Source of the DNA: Dryomyza anilis
Lineage: Eukaryota; Arthropoda; Insecta; Diptera; Dryomyzidae
DNA length: 64,000 bases
Assembly: GCA_951804985.1 (NCBI GenBank)
Contig: OX638131.1
Span: 82,238,638-82,302,637, forward strand
Direction of reading: 5' to 3'
Of this stretch, positions 10,863 to 20,646 are shown piece by piece. The notes beneath the pieces are model-generated. The model made no database searches and was not told the DNA's origin. It saw only the letters and a program-made list of their open reading frames with translations. Every line of letters starts with the position of its first letter. The first letter of the stretch is position 1. The translations under genes and the position numbers were made by a program.

Positions 10863-10906
10863 TAATTGTTTAGCGCTACGGTCCTATAAGAACTTAGGCC
10901 GAGCCC
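10863..10906 (-). mobile_element. 3' fragment of the tRNA-derived SINE
   Basis: TTTAGCGCTACGGTCCTATA followed by AGAACTTAGGCCGAG matches the 3' end of the SINE family in inverted orientation. Only about 45 bp remains. Confidence 0.6.
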
Positions 10907-10971
10907 CATTTCAGGCACTAACTAACGCTGCGCTGATGCAAGAAAACAGAGAACTATTTTGCAATTACACT

Positions 10972-11277
10972 AATATAATAATAATAGTTTGGCACTACAG
11001 TCCTGTATAGAACTTCGGCCGAGCTCTCTCACAATTTTGAGCTGTGCGTGTTATATTTGTACTCAAAGTGGTGAGACCTACAGTTTATTGCCGAATCCGA
11101 ACGGCGGGTGAGAGCTTTTCATAGGCAATTTTTACTCTCGTTGGTTTGCCATTTACTGACGAGAGGTAGCGCGGTATAGAAAAATGTTTCTATGAAAAGA
11201 TGTTGTTAGCCCCAGTCCAGGCTGGAACCGGGGACCTTTCGGCTCGCAGTCCAACGCACTAACCACTGGCTACCGCG
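10972..11277 (-). mobile_element. tRNA-derived SINE, copy A
   Basis: The minus strand shows a tRNA-like head with box A (TAGCCAGTGGTTAGTGCG, damaged in the GCTC stretch) and box B-like GGTTCCAGCC, followed by the family body (TTTTCATAGAAACATTTTTC, CTATACCGCGCTACCTCTCG, GGATTCGGCAATAAACTGTA) and a tail ending CCAAACTATTATTAT. Both pol III boxes carry substitutions relative to the 25.1-kb copy, so this copy is probably inactive. SINEs of this type encode no protein and depend on a LINE partner. Confidence 0.85.
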
Positions 11278-11289
11278 TCTAAAACGTCT

Positions 11290-12195
11290 GCAACATTCCC
11301 AAAAAAAGGTTGCTAAATAGGAAAAATGGGAAAGCGCCGGATTTTGCTGAAACAGGAAACAAAGGTTTGATGTTTTGAATAACTTTTTTATTAGAGCTAT
11401 TAGAGCAAGAAATTTTAGCTGGTTTAACTAACTTTTTACTGTTCTCTTCAATTCTTAAAAAAAAACAATATATAATATATATATATATATATATTATAAA
11501 ATTTGTTCATCATTACCTTCCCCTTCGCGCATTCATATTTCACTAACTACATATTTCACTCTTGCATGCGTGCATTATTAATACGTGGAAGAAATATCTG
11601 TTTTATATAAAAATGTTGTCGAAAAATATTCAACGAATTATATACGCATTAGCTGCAGCGTGCAAATGACTACTGAATATGGCGCCATCTAGTGCATGTT
11701 GCTACACTTGCGATATTAATACTAGCGACGCTAGCGCGATCTTGTGCAAATTAGCAAAACTCAAATTCCTAACAAACAGTTTGCTATTGCAAATAAAAGT
11801 ATGCTGTAAATGCAAGTTAAACTTATCTCAAATTTATCATTCAGAATAATAATAATAATAGTTTGGCGCTACAGTCCTGTATAGAACTTCGGCCGAGCTC
11901 TCTCACTATTCTGAGCTGTGCGTGTTATATTTGTACTCAGAGTGGTGGGACCTACAGTTTATAGCCGAATACGAACGGCGGATGAGAGCTTTTCATAGGC
12001 AATGGTTTTACTCTCGTAGGTTTGCCATTTACTGACGAGAGGTAGCGCGGTATAGAAAAATGTTTCTATGAAAAGATGTTGTTAGCCCCAGTCCAGGCTT
12101 GAACCGGGGAGCTTTCGGCTCGCAGTCCAACGCACTAACCACTGAGCTACCGCGGCTACTCATTCATAATATTTTATTTTATTTTGAGAGTGTAG
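11290..12195 (+). mobile_element. TACACTCAAAATAA family, copy 3, split by a SINE
   Basis: Left part: GCGCCGGATTTTGCTGAAAC, CACTCTTGCATGCGTGCATT, GGCGCCATCTAGTGCATG and GTTGCTACACTTGCGATA. After the SINE (11844-12159) the element resumes with ATAATATTTTATTTTATTTT and the inverted end GAGAGTGTA. It also holds an (AT)n run near 11471-11496. No open frame suggests a transposase. This is the most complete copy in the window. Confidence 0.6.
11844..12159 (-). mobile_element. tRNA-derived SINE, copy B, with target duplication
   Basis: A complete unit on the minus strand has box A TAGCTCAGTGG and box B GGTTCAAGCC, the body, and an (ATT)n tail at the left edge. TCATTCA occurs immediately left (11837-11843) and right (12160-12166), a 7-bp target duplication. 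It inserted into copy 3 of the TACACTCAAAATAA family and is therefore younger than that element. Confidence 0.88.
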
Positions 12196-13440
12196 AATTA
12201 AAGAAGAATAATAAGTGAGGAAGGTAATGTCACATGAGTAATATTGAAAAAGGAAAATTTTTTTAGACGAATTCTGACAGATCTAAATAAATCTGTTAGG
12301 CTAAAATAAACGGTTGCCTCAACTGAACTGTTGGATCCGTGGAGCTAGGTCAAATTAACTTAAAGATAAAATTTAACGTATTTTTACCAGAAACCAGAAT
12401 TGACTATTAACCTTTATTTCCATTTGGTTTTTCACTTAGAGATATAATTATATATATAAAATTCTTTGGTTTAGAGATATTTTTTATATCAAAAAATTAA
12501 GGTTTGTGGTTGAGAGTTTTATGAAAACCTTTATTTTAAAGATCTTTGGTTAATGCGTGTTAGTAGACCGACCGAGATAGGTCTTATTTAAAGGGAATTC
12601 ATTACTACATTAATTACAACTAACAATTAATATATCAATTGTTATTTGCAGAATACAAATTCGTCATTGGAACTTTTTTGGGTGGATCTGTTCCAGTGGG
12701 ATTACAGAAGCACCCAAGTGCGTCATTGAAACTTATTTGGGTCATCTCCTATTGATCAGGTGAGTCGTTTTTTAAATTTTATAATTTTTTTTTTCGAAAT
12801 GTTTTTTTCGAAAATAGCGTTGTTTTTATCGTCCAAATTTTTTTTATCGAAATTTTTCGAACATTGTTATTTTTGTCGATTTTTTGTTGGAAAATAGTGC
12901 GTTGTTTGTGTCGTCCAAACATTTTATTAACAAATTTTTATTTGTCGAAATTTGTTGTTTTTGACGTTTTTTTTTTTTTTTTGAAAAAAGTGATTTTGAC
13001 CATTGTGTCGCCAAAATTGTAGCCCAAAAAATTTTTTGTTGGACATTTTTTATCTTTTTTTTTAATTTCTTGAAAATTGTCGTTTTTGTCGACCAAACAT
13101 TTTTCAATCATTTTTTTAATTTTCGCTTTATGGTTTTATTTCCATTTATACCCAAATTTTATTCAATAGTTACCATTATAGTATATTGGGAGTCATCTGA
13201 AAAGAGAATTGTGTATCAACGCTTCTCAGTTCTCAAAAATAACTAATGGGAGATATATTTTGCTAATCTTAATATCTTTCGCTGTTCAACCGCAACCGAA
13301 ATTACTCAAAAAATAATGGTTATCCTGAGACCGAAGCCGAAATTTTTCAAAAGTAAAGGTTTTTTTTTTGTTTTCTTTAATTTTTGGTTTCTCACTGATT
13401 TATTTAATAAATGTTATTTAGAGAGAATTATGAATTCAAA
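12196..13440. other. AT-rich stretch with a T/TCG-rich degenerate repeat
   Basis: No gene is seen. CGTCATTGGAACTTTTTTGG (12661) is imperfectly repeated at 12721 with CGTCATTGAAACTTATTTGG. From 12770 to 13130 the sequence is a degenerate repeat of T runs separated by TCG triplets (TTTTTGTCG-like units). Because the following segment is gypsy pol, part of this interval may be the eroded 5' part of that element, but no LTR or primer site could be fixed. Confidence 0.4.
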
Positions 13441-13443
13441 TAG

Positions 13444-13805
13444 TAACAAAATTTTTTGCAGGTGTGGGTAGCTCGGTTCGGTGTATCTGCACAGATCATC
13501 CAAGGACGTCAGTTTGAGTCATCCTTGTTACGCGAATTTGCGAAACACATCGGATCTAAAGTAACGCATACACCGTACCACCCTCAAGAAAACGGACAAA
13601 TCGAACGGTGCCATCGCACATTCAAGAGTGCAATTAAATGTCATACATATTCTCGCTGGGTTAAAGTTTTGCCTAATGTTCACCTAAGTCTACGTCCATC
13701 AATCAACAACGACCTTGGAGTTTCATCAGCTGAATTCGTTTATGGTACTCAACTTTCACTTCCTGGTGAGTGTTTCGTCATAACGGACATGGATACTTGC
13801 AGAAG
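13444..13805 (+). pseudogene. Gypsy-like pol relic: integrase core fragment
   Basis: The frame reads WVARFGVSAQIIQGRQFESS, a HTPYHPQENGQIERCHRTFK segment and SSAEFVYGTQLSLPGE. These match the second half of a Ty3/gypsy integrase core: the catalytic Asp-containing DRGxQFES block (here altered to QGRQFES), then YHPQxNGxxERxHR with the catalytic Glu, then the SxxExVYG block. The catalytic Asp is replaced by Gln, and everything upstream (protease, RT, RNase H) is missing. The coding trace stops at 13805 where a transposon of the TACACTCAAAATAA family interrupts it, and it resumes at 14336. It is an inactive fragment. Confidence 0.82.
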
Positions 13806-13807
13806 CG

Positions 13808-14335
13808 CCTGCACTCAAAATAAAAAAACTGTAACAGTAGCAAAAAAACGTTGCCAATATAGCAAAAATGTTTGCTGAAAAGAGGAAAACGCCGGATTTT
13901 GCAATGACAGTTTGCTGTTTCAGTAAAATTTTTATATGCTATTAGTGCAGACAATTTTAGCTGTTATAACTAATTTAACTCCAATTCATAAAAATGAAAA
14001 TAAAAAATATTATTTTTTTTTTTGTATTTTATTATTTTTTTTATTTCTGAAATACTTTTTACTTTTTACTTTTTTTATTTTTATATTATTTTTTTATTAT
14101 TTTATTTACGTTTTTTTTTATTTTACCTTTATTTCACTTTTTCACTCTTGCATGCGTGCATTATTATTACATAGAAGAAATATCTCTTTTAAAGAAACAT
14201 GTCGAATAAGAATCTACGAATTATAGGCACATTCAGCTGCAGCGTCTCGTGACTACGGCGCCATCTAGTGCATGTTAGCTACACTAGCGATATGCACACC
14301 AGTGACACTAGCACGATCATGATGCATCTGTTTTT
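13808..14335 (+). mobile_element. TACACTCAAAATAA family, copy 4, inserted in gypsy pol
   Basis: Starts GCACTCAAAATAAAAAAACT and shares GTAACAGTAGCAAAA, GCGCCGG-like ACGCCGGATTTTGC, CACTCTTGCATGCGTGCATT and GGCGCCATCTAGTGCATG with the other copies. The right inverted end is missing. It separates two parts of one gypsy pol frame, so it postdates that element. No clear duplication was found at the junctions. Confidence 0.6.
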
Positions 14336-14600
14336 ATACCCAAGGATTTGCAAACATGCTGATATGTTTTCATCAGAAACGATGCATTTCGAACCTCACT
14401 TCAACGACCCTACAATGGACAATTTAGGTTATTATCAAGAACTGTGAATTCCTTTACAATAGAGATAAAAGGTAAACAAAAAGTTATCCCAATGGATCGA
14501 CTTTAACCTGCACCAATTTTATCTGTTGACTCTGATCAAGACGTTGATGTAGCACCAATCTCAGTGAAGATCACAGCAAATTAAAAATGTTCGCGTGCCG
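14336..14600 (+). pseudogene. Gypsy-like pol relic: C-terminal tail after the transposon
   Basis: Translation gives FIPKDLQTC, then VFIRNDAFRTSLQRPYNGQF, a block with LLSRTVNSFTIEIKGKQKV and IPMDRL before a stop. This is the C-terminal beta-barrel-like region after a gypsy integrase (the RNDxxRxxLQxPYxGPF...ISR motif and the GKxxxVxxDRL strand). It completes the fragment at 13444-13805. Further traces end near 14590. Several in-frame stops show that it is dead. Confidence 0.75.
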
Positions 14601-14627
14601 GGCGAAGTGGTTTTGCAATAATAATCG

Positions 14628-14800
14628 TTTTCTTTAAGGGTGGAATGTGTGGGAACTATTTTCTATATTTCCACTTAGTTAATTTAGTTTTATATAAAAA
14701 TATTTGTTTTCTTGAAAAAGAAAAATTAAGCCAATTGGAAAGCAATCCGAGTACTCGGAATAATGCACTGTGAAAAAGGTCATCATTTTTTCCAAGGATT
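14628..14800 (+). mobile_element. Possible polypurine tract and start of the gypsy 3' LTR
   Basis: After the pol relic comes AAGGGTGGAATGTGTGGGAA. A purine-rich AAGGGTGGAA followed by TGTGGGAAC fits a polypurine tract and TG-starting LTR. No matching 5' LTR is present and the right edge is not determinable, because AACCG-rich sequence begins near 14800. Confidence 0.4.
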
Positions 14801-14810
14801 GAAACCTAAA

Positions 14811-15300
14811 CGAATAACGGTTTCGGTTTTTTCCGCGTTTAGGTTTCGGTTTTAAGTTTTTATAACGAAACGGTTTCGGTATACCGGTTCCATGTTACGG
14901 TTTCGGTATACCGGTTCCATGTTACGGTTTCGGTTTTGATTTCGGTTTTTGTATAAATTTTCTTTTTTTCCATATTAATAAAATATGTTTTTCTGTTTCT
15001 TTTTATAATTTTTAAAAACCGTTTTAAACCGGTATAAAACCGAAACTTTTTATATCGGTTTTGGTTATCGGTTTATTCCTGATTTTGCTTAATCGTAAGT
15101 ACTTCATTTGTAGCATAATCATATGTGAAAAAATCAAGGATTGAATTCGTAACCGAAACCGATATCCGTTTAAAACCGTTTCATTTTTAAAACCGTAACC
15201 GAAACCGTTATACGAAAATCAGAAATAAACCGATATTCAAAACCGATATAAACGGTTTCGGTTTTATACCGGTTTAAAACGGTTTTTAAAAAAGTATACA
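14811..15300. repeat. AACCGAAACCG-rich inverted-repeat element, copy 1
   Basis: Dense CGGTTTCGGT motifs run rightward and AACCGAAACC motifs run back. A perfect 36-bp inverted pair lies at 15011-15046 and 15255-15290 (core TTTTAAACCGGTATAAAACC). A roughly 26-bp unit with TACCGGTTCCATGTTACGG is directly duplicated near 14880-14930. The left part (14814-14990) recurs inverted at 20030-20205. Motif-packed inverted termini suggest a non-autonomous DNA transposon, but no target duplication was found. Confidence 0.6.
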
Positions 15301-15539
15301 AAAAACCAGAAAAACATATTTTATATAGCAGATCTTAAGTAAAATTTCATTAATTAAAATTTGGAGTTCCCAAAATAAACATTTTTGGTTGTACAAAAAT
15401 TCACATGTTGTTTTTTGAGAAACGATATTTCCAAAACAACGGTATTTGGTCTAAAATTTGTTTTTTGTTTCATTAATCGAATTAACAAAAAAACACCAGC
15501 AACTACAAGCAAAATTTTTACGTTAAAAAATGATTAAAA

Positions 15540-15860
15540 TTTTAATAATAATGGTTTTTTATTTATTTTATTAGTAAAATATATAGGGGAGCTTGAGGTA
15601 AAGTGGAACAAGTTTTGAAAAGTTCATTTGAATAATTTTTAAATTCTTTTATAGGATCATTCAATAGAATACCATTTATAAGTCTTCTAATGGATGCTCC
15701 ATTTGGACATAAACAAAACAATGTAAGGCAAAAAAAAATGTAAAAAAGTTTCAAATTATTAACATCTCAGTAACTATTCAAGGAAATACGAAAAATGAAG
15801 TGCAAGTTTAAAAATTTCAAGTATAAGGCAGATATTTGTTTAAATTAGTGATGATTAAAA
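15540..15860. other. AT-rich stretch without a recognised feature
   Basis: No gene, repeat copy or RNA is identified. The minus-strand open frame of about 60 codons is hydrophobic and AT-driven with no recognisable family. Confidence 0.35.
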
Positions 15861-15861
15861 A

Positions 15862-16000
15862 CTTCTTGTTCTTGCATGTTGTTCTTGCATTTTTTTTGCA
15901 AGAACAAAAGCGAGAACAAAATCGGGATTTCGCAAGAAAAAGAACAAGAGCAAGTGGAAGACTAAGACTGCAAGAAAAGGAAGACTCTTGCATTTTTTTT
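15862..16000. repeat. TTGCAAGAAC motif cluster
   Basis: GTTCTTGCA occurs twice and its complement TGCAAGAACAAAA follows, with further GCAAGAAAAAGAACAAGAGC and TGCAAGAAAAGGAAG. The same motif family appears in direct form at 21060-21125 (GCATTTGCAAGACTAAC). It has the same motif-saturated look as the hAT-like ends elsewhere, but the element boundaries are unclear. Confidence 0.4.
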
Positions 16001-16184
16001 ATGATTTTAATGTATTTATTATGTTTTTAAGGTAATAATGATATACAAAAGAATTCATAATATTACTAAATATTGAACAATAAGTAACAATGGAAAGCGT
16101 GCAAAATATTTATGAACGTGAACATTAATGAAGATGTGTGTCGAATTCTAAAGAATATAAGCATCTTAAAAATAAGGTCTGTGA

Positions 16185-16245
16185 AGCACTTTTGAAGCGG
16201 TAAATAGCTTCAAAAGTGCTTCAAAAGTCGCTTCAAAAAGATAAA
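16185..16245. repeat. CTTCAAAAG palindromic motif cluster
   Basis: GAAGCACTTTTGAAGCGG is followed by GCTTCAAAAGTGCTTCAAAA and GTCGCTTCAAAAAG, so the motif occurs once inverted and three times direct within 60 bp, forming a hairpin around the short spacer TAAATA. Confidence 0.5.
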
Positions 16246-16249
16246 ATAA

Positions 16250-16619
16250 ACAAAACAATGTTTTTTTCTCTTTTCTTCGCTACGTAAGTTCGTACATCGA
16301 TTGTGCATATGCACATTATTATTTTTGTTTTACTTTTATATATAGTTTTTTTGTTAATTGTAAAATCATGAAGTAATAAAAAATAATACATGAACATTTT
16401 CACAGTGTGATATATTTAGCTGATATATTGCTTTTTGTATTTTTCTTTTTTCACAAATCCGCTGATTCGTTTGAAAGTGCAACAACAACAAAAATGCGAA
16501 TAAAGCAGCTGGATGCTGCTTTATATAGAAGCTTTTGATAGAATTTTGGCGGGAAATGTTTTGTACCAAAAAGAGAACTCGTTGTTGTTGCCAACTAGAG
16601 AGCTGTACAAGATACATAC
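16250..16619 (+). repeat. Repeat X copy 1, left half (split by hAT-like element)
   Basis: Contains AAAGTGCAACAACAACAAAA, ATGCGAATAAAGCAGC and GTTGTTGCCAACT, shared with copies at 21950-22530 and partly 24180-24660. It breaks off at ATACATAC (16612-16619) and resumes after the same octamer at 18811. The class is unknown; it has no coding capacity. Confidence 0.65.
16612..16619. repeat. Left target duplication ATACATAC
   Basis: This octamer is repeated exactly at 18811-18818, flanking the hAT-like element. The uninterrupted relative of this site (AGATACATACATACAG) is present in repeat X copy 2 near 22180. Confidence 0.85.
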
Positions 16620-18810
16620 CAGAGTTGTTAAAGAATGCATTCTTTTGGGAATGCATTCATCTAAAAAATTGAAAAGAATGGGAATTCAAAATGAATGCAT
16701 TCATTTTTGTCAAAAGAATGGGAATTCAAACGCTTGAATTCGCAATCAGATGGCCTTCAAAATGAATGCATTCATCAAAGAATGCATTCATTTCAGTCTG
16801 AATTCTTTTTTGGCAGAAAAGAATTCAAAAAACAATGAATGCATTCATTTTTTGGCATTCATTTGTTTTTGTAATTTGTCAGAAAAATAAGGGTTACAAT
16901 ATTAAAGTCGTAAAATCCCGCATTTTCCGGAATTTTTGTTGTTATTGACATTTTAATGAAAATATATCATTGCTATTGAAAAAATATAAGAGTATATTTA
17001 TTAAAATCTGCGTTTTCACAAATATGTGAACAATTACAATGAATTGGACAACTTTGTGGCAAACATTTTCGGGAATTATGGGATCGTGGGACTAGAAGCT
17101 CTTATTTGTCAGCGACACACATACGGCAAATTCCGTGAAACTCAAATTTCGTATTTTGAAGCAGCGCAGCGTCAACAGTGTTGATGTTGCGCATTTTTGT
17201 TTAGTAGCGAAGTACTAAAAAGAAAGTACTTAATAATACTAATTATATATATAATGGCATTTAATAAACAATTTAAATAAATTTATTTATTGTAATTATT
17301 AATCAAAAATTGTGCGTACGTATAGTGCTTTGAAAAAGAATTCAAAATTGTCAAATTAAATTACTTGTCAACTGCCTTGTTTTTTCTAATTTCTTATTGG
17401 CAAATAATTAACACATTTTAATAATTATTAAGGGTGTGTGCGAGTTCGAAAAAATAGCTGACTAAGCTAAACTTTGTCGGTAATGCAGCGTTTACTTTTC
17501 AATTTAGCTAACTTTCGAGCAAACTAAATTGGAAGACATCAAACAGACATATGATAATCGTTTTATTAGGGACTTTAACAATTACCGCTTACTGAATGGC
17601 GATCGAATTAAAACCCGTACAATTTAGTTTAATCAGCAATTTAGTGGAACTTTCAATATGAAAAATGTGCGATTTCTGACATCGGCTTAGATTATTTTTA
17701 TATTATTTTACAGATTATTTGAAAACAAGGTAAGTATGGAGTACGAGAAAATAGCCATATTTTACATCACTAATTGGTACGCGCAACGAAAAGTACAAAC
17801 TTAACGTTTTCCCAACGTTCTTCGCAACAATTTGATCTTTGCATTTCCTGGAATTGTCATCAATGTTTTTGGCGCGTGCCAACCGCACGGCCGGACTATT
17901 GCTATGCGCTCAAGTACAGCGCGCGAAGTCCACGAACTTATTTCGTGGAATTGTTGCGACCTAACATTTTTGCAATAATCGTTAATTAACGCAATGTCGA
18001 TTCAGTCGGAAAAGTATTTTCCTGCAACAAATCACATTCGCCGTTTCCTTTTTGTCTTTTGTTGCTAGAAATATCCAAAAATGACACAGTATACTTGGGG
18101 AAAAACTGTATTAAAAAATGTTATGCCCTTTAGCATGATAGTGGCGATATGTATATGTATATATATTAATTACGCAAAAACAAAATGTTACTTTATACAT
18201 AATTCGTAGTTAGTAATAATTTTTAGTACTTCGCTACTAAACAAAAATGCGCAACATCAACACTGTTGACGCTGCGCTGCTTCAAAATACGAAATTTGAG
18301 TTTCACGGAATTTGCCGTATGTGTGTCGCTGACAAATAAGAGCTTCTAGTCCCACGATCCCATAATTCCCGAAAATGTTTGCCACAAAGTTGTCCAATTC
18401 ATTGTAATTGTTCACATATTTGTGAAAACGCAGATTTTAATAAATATACTCTTATAATTTTCCAATAGCAATGATATATTTTCATTAAAATGTCAATAAC
18501 AACAAAAATTCCGGAAAATGCGGGATTTTACGACTTTAATATTGTAACCCTTATTTTTCCGGAAAAATACCAAAAATAATGAATGCCAAAAAATGAATGC
18601 ATTCATTGTTTTTTGAATTCTTTTCTGCCAAAAAAGAATTCAGACTGAAATGAATGCATTCTTTGATGAATGCATTCATTTTGAAGGCCATCTGATTGGG
18701 AATTCAAGCGTTTGAATTCCCATTCTTTTGACAAAAATGAATGCATTCATTTTGAATTCCCATTCATTTGAGTACAAAAGAATTAAAAAATGCATTCTTT
18801 AACAACTCTG
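16620..18810. mobile_element. Non-autonomous hAT-like element H1 with about 600-bp inverted termini
   Basis: Starts CAGAGTTGTTAAAGAATG and ends with the inverted TTCTTTAACAACTCTG. Left terminus 16620-17220 and right terminus 18221-18810 are near-complementary over about 600 bp. It is flanked by the perfect 8-bp duplication ATACATAC. Known: 8-bp duplications and short CAG-starting tips are hAT hallmarks. Each terminus carries about six AATGCATT palindromes (for example at 16645, 16661, 16694, 16763, 16781 and 16837), mirrored on the right. The 1-kb centre holds a MITE (17431-17650) and no recognisable transposase, so mobility would need one in trans. The long termini make it foldback-like. Confidence 0.85.
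17431..17650 (+). mobile_element. MITE copy 3 of the GGGTGTGTGCGA family, nested in H1
   Basis: Left end AGGGTGTGTGCGAGTTCG, interior AATTGGAAGACATCAAACAG and CGATCGAATTAAAACCCGTA, right end truncated at CAGCAATTTAGTGGAAC. The preceding bases are ATTATTA. Because it lies between the inverted termini of H1, it either inserted into H1 or was carried by it. Confidence 0.65.
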
Positions 18811-18818
18811 ATACATAC
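18811..18818. repeat. Right target duplication ATACATAC
   Basis: Exact partner of 16612-16619; repeat X continues directly after it with ATGTAGTGTGGTGCC. Confidence 0.85.
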
Positions 18819-19183
18819 ATGTAGTGTGGTGCCGTGCGTCTGTCCGTTGTCATGCGTCTGTCTGTTGTCATGCGTCTGTTTGTTGCCATGCGATGATACA
18901 GGAAAGCAACGAAAAGTTGTCGTTATGAAAGTGTGTGTATACGAATCGTAAACGTTATTGTTATATTCTCTTCTTTCTTTTAGTATTTGCTTTGTAGCGT
19001 TTGAGTTTGTGTTCGCATGGTGTTCGCAAAGAAAAATGTTACTCTGCAAGATATTATTTGAGTTCTCTTGACATACGGTACGTGTAGCATACGGTTTTTT
19101 TTTAATCTGTGACGAAAACAGAAATATGCTTATACGAAATATTCCTTATATATGTATATCGTATACTGTATATCGTCGTTGTA
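18819..19183 (+). repeat. Repeat X copy 1, right half
   Basis: Continues from 16619 with GTGGTGCCGTGCG, GTTGTCATGCGTCTG (tandemly repeated here), CAACGAAAAGTTGTCGTT, TTCTCTTCTTTCTTTTAGT and TTTGAGTTTGTGTTCGCA, colinear with copy 2 at 22195-22510. A further piece after the small MITE (19418: ATTTTATTATGGCCTTGAGA) also matches copy 2. Confidence 0.65.
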
Positions 19184-19417
19184 GAACGAAAAGTCACCAA
19201 ATACATTTTTATGAAAAACTTAATTTTCGAGTTTGTTGATTAATATTATAAAAAGTAATTGATACATTTTTAAAGTTGAAATATCAATTGATAGATTTAC
19301 ATTTTCTTATCATGTGGTAAAAAAAATGGAGATAATCGATTAAAAATTGACAGATACATAAAGATGTTTGTAAAAGATATTTAGCATTTTGAAAATGTAT
19401 TTGGTGACTTTTCGTTC
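19184..19417. mobile_element. Small MITE with perfect 26-bp inverted ends
   Basis: Inverted arms at 19184-19209 and 19392-19417 are perfect complements (outer bases GAACGAAAAGTCACCAAATA). The 234-bp element is non-coding. Repeat X continues on the right at 19418 with the same bases found uninterrupted in copy 2 near 22512, supporting insertion. The target duplication is not clear. Confidence 0.75.
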
Positions 19418-19469
19418 ATTTTATTATGGCCTTGAGATTTTGAATTGTCTCGTCAACATCACTTGATTT

Positions 19470-20025
19470 ATACAATTATTTTTTATTTGTTAATTCTTGT
19501 TAAAATATAATTCAAATTTTTATGTCATTGAATTTTTTTTTGTTAGTAAAATGTTGAAGAAATTGAAAATATGGAAAATAAGTAACTTAAATACAATTAG
19601 TGTTCAAATTCTATTCGTTTTCATAATTAATACGCAGTTTAAGATATTTGTCTTCGATCTTTATTTAAAATTTAAAAGATTAAGATTAACATTTCTTGCC
19701 TTGCTCTTGCAAATGATCAGCACTAGTTTACATATATGGCAGTTCACAGAATTGTTGAAATTTAATTTCTTTGGCTTTTATGGATGAAAATTGTACAAAA
19801 TTCTTCTTCTTTTCAATTCAGAGCATATATCAAGTGAAGTCAAAATGTTGCTTTTCATTGGTTTGTGGTCACGAAATTTTAAATTAATTTTTTTTCTTGA
19901 CGTAATCAATTAAATAATTCATATAACACAATATTTTTACTAAAATAACAACAAACATTGTTTAAATTACGTTTCCCACTTTACCCCAGTATCATTATTT
20001 GATCATAATTTAGCACCATATAAAA
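19470..20025. other. AT-rich stretch without a recognised feature
   Basis: An open frame at 19497-19787 exists, but its composition (Phe, Leu, Ile, Lys) simply reflects AT-rich DNA and no domain is recognisable. Nothing else is supported. Confidence 0.35.
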
Positions 20026-20029
20026 ATGT

Positions 20030-20205
20030 AAAATTATTTGAAAAATATGGAAATAAAGAAAATTTATACAAAAACCGAAATCAAAACCGAAACCGTTACA
20101 TGGAACCGGTATACCGAAACCGTTTCGTTATAAAAACTTAAAACCGAAACCATAACCGAAACGCGGAAAAAACCGAAATCGAAACCGTTATTCGTTTTTA
20201 CTCGA
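20030..20205. repeat. AACCGAAACCG-rich element, copy 2, inverted to 14814-14990
   Basis: AAAACCGAAATCAAAACCGA, TACATGGAACCGGTATACCG and AACGCGGAAAAAACCGAAAT occur here and complement the block at 14820-14975, 5.1 kb away. The direct 26-bp duplication present in copy 1 is single here, so the duplication arose in copy 1 or was lost here. Confidence 0.65.
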
Positions 20206-20283
20206 TAAGTAAGTTGGCATTCATTGCTTATGTAAGTAACACATTTCCCATGGGGAATGAAAATTTGATATAGAAACGTTTAA

Positions 20284-20646
20284 TTTTTATACGTTTTCTT
20301 AACGCAACAGCGTCTTGCGACAGTTTTTCATTCTCGCTGTCATCGTCAGCTACATGAAGAAATTGATAAAAATCTTTGGAACAAAGCAATAATCCAAAAC
20401 TATATATGTGAGCAAAGCATTCATTTAAACAATGGCTCTAACGATAAAGTATTCATCCGAAGATATTTCTCCAACAATTTTAGGGACGTTTCTGAAAAAA
20501 TTATGCTTATGCTTAATAATTTGGACGATGCCTTAATTGATGATGATGTTTTAATTGGAGATGTTGAAAAGTTCAGTTCAAATGATCTTGTTGAATCCGA
20601 ATCTGTAGAAGCTATGGACACATATGACATAACATCCCAACCTTAA
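20284..20646 (+). pseudogene. Unrecognised 120-codon open frame, acidic C-terminus, partly duplicated
   Basis: An uninterrupted frame between stops runs 120 codons with balanced amino-acid use: QRLATVFHSRCHRQLHEEID, DKNLWNKAIIQNYICEQSI, FIRRYFSNNFRDVSEKI and an acidic segment with LDDALIDDDVLIGDVEKFSS ending near AMDTYDITSQP. It has no upstream ATG in the N-terminal part, so it is probably an exon or a truncated frame. A second diverged copy of its last third follows at 20695-20815 (AASIDDDLIGEVG, YVEAMDT) and ends in a stop. I recognise no family; a transposon-encoded protein is a guess from context. Confidence 0.4.

Noticed and set aside
13936..14226. Phe/Tyr-rich 96-codon frame resembling a membrane protein
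   Set aside because: Driven by T-rich runs in the interior of a transposon copy; no signal or family.
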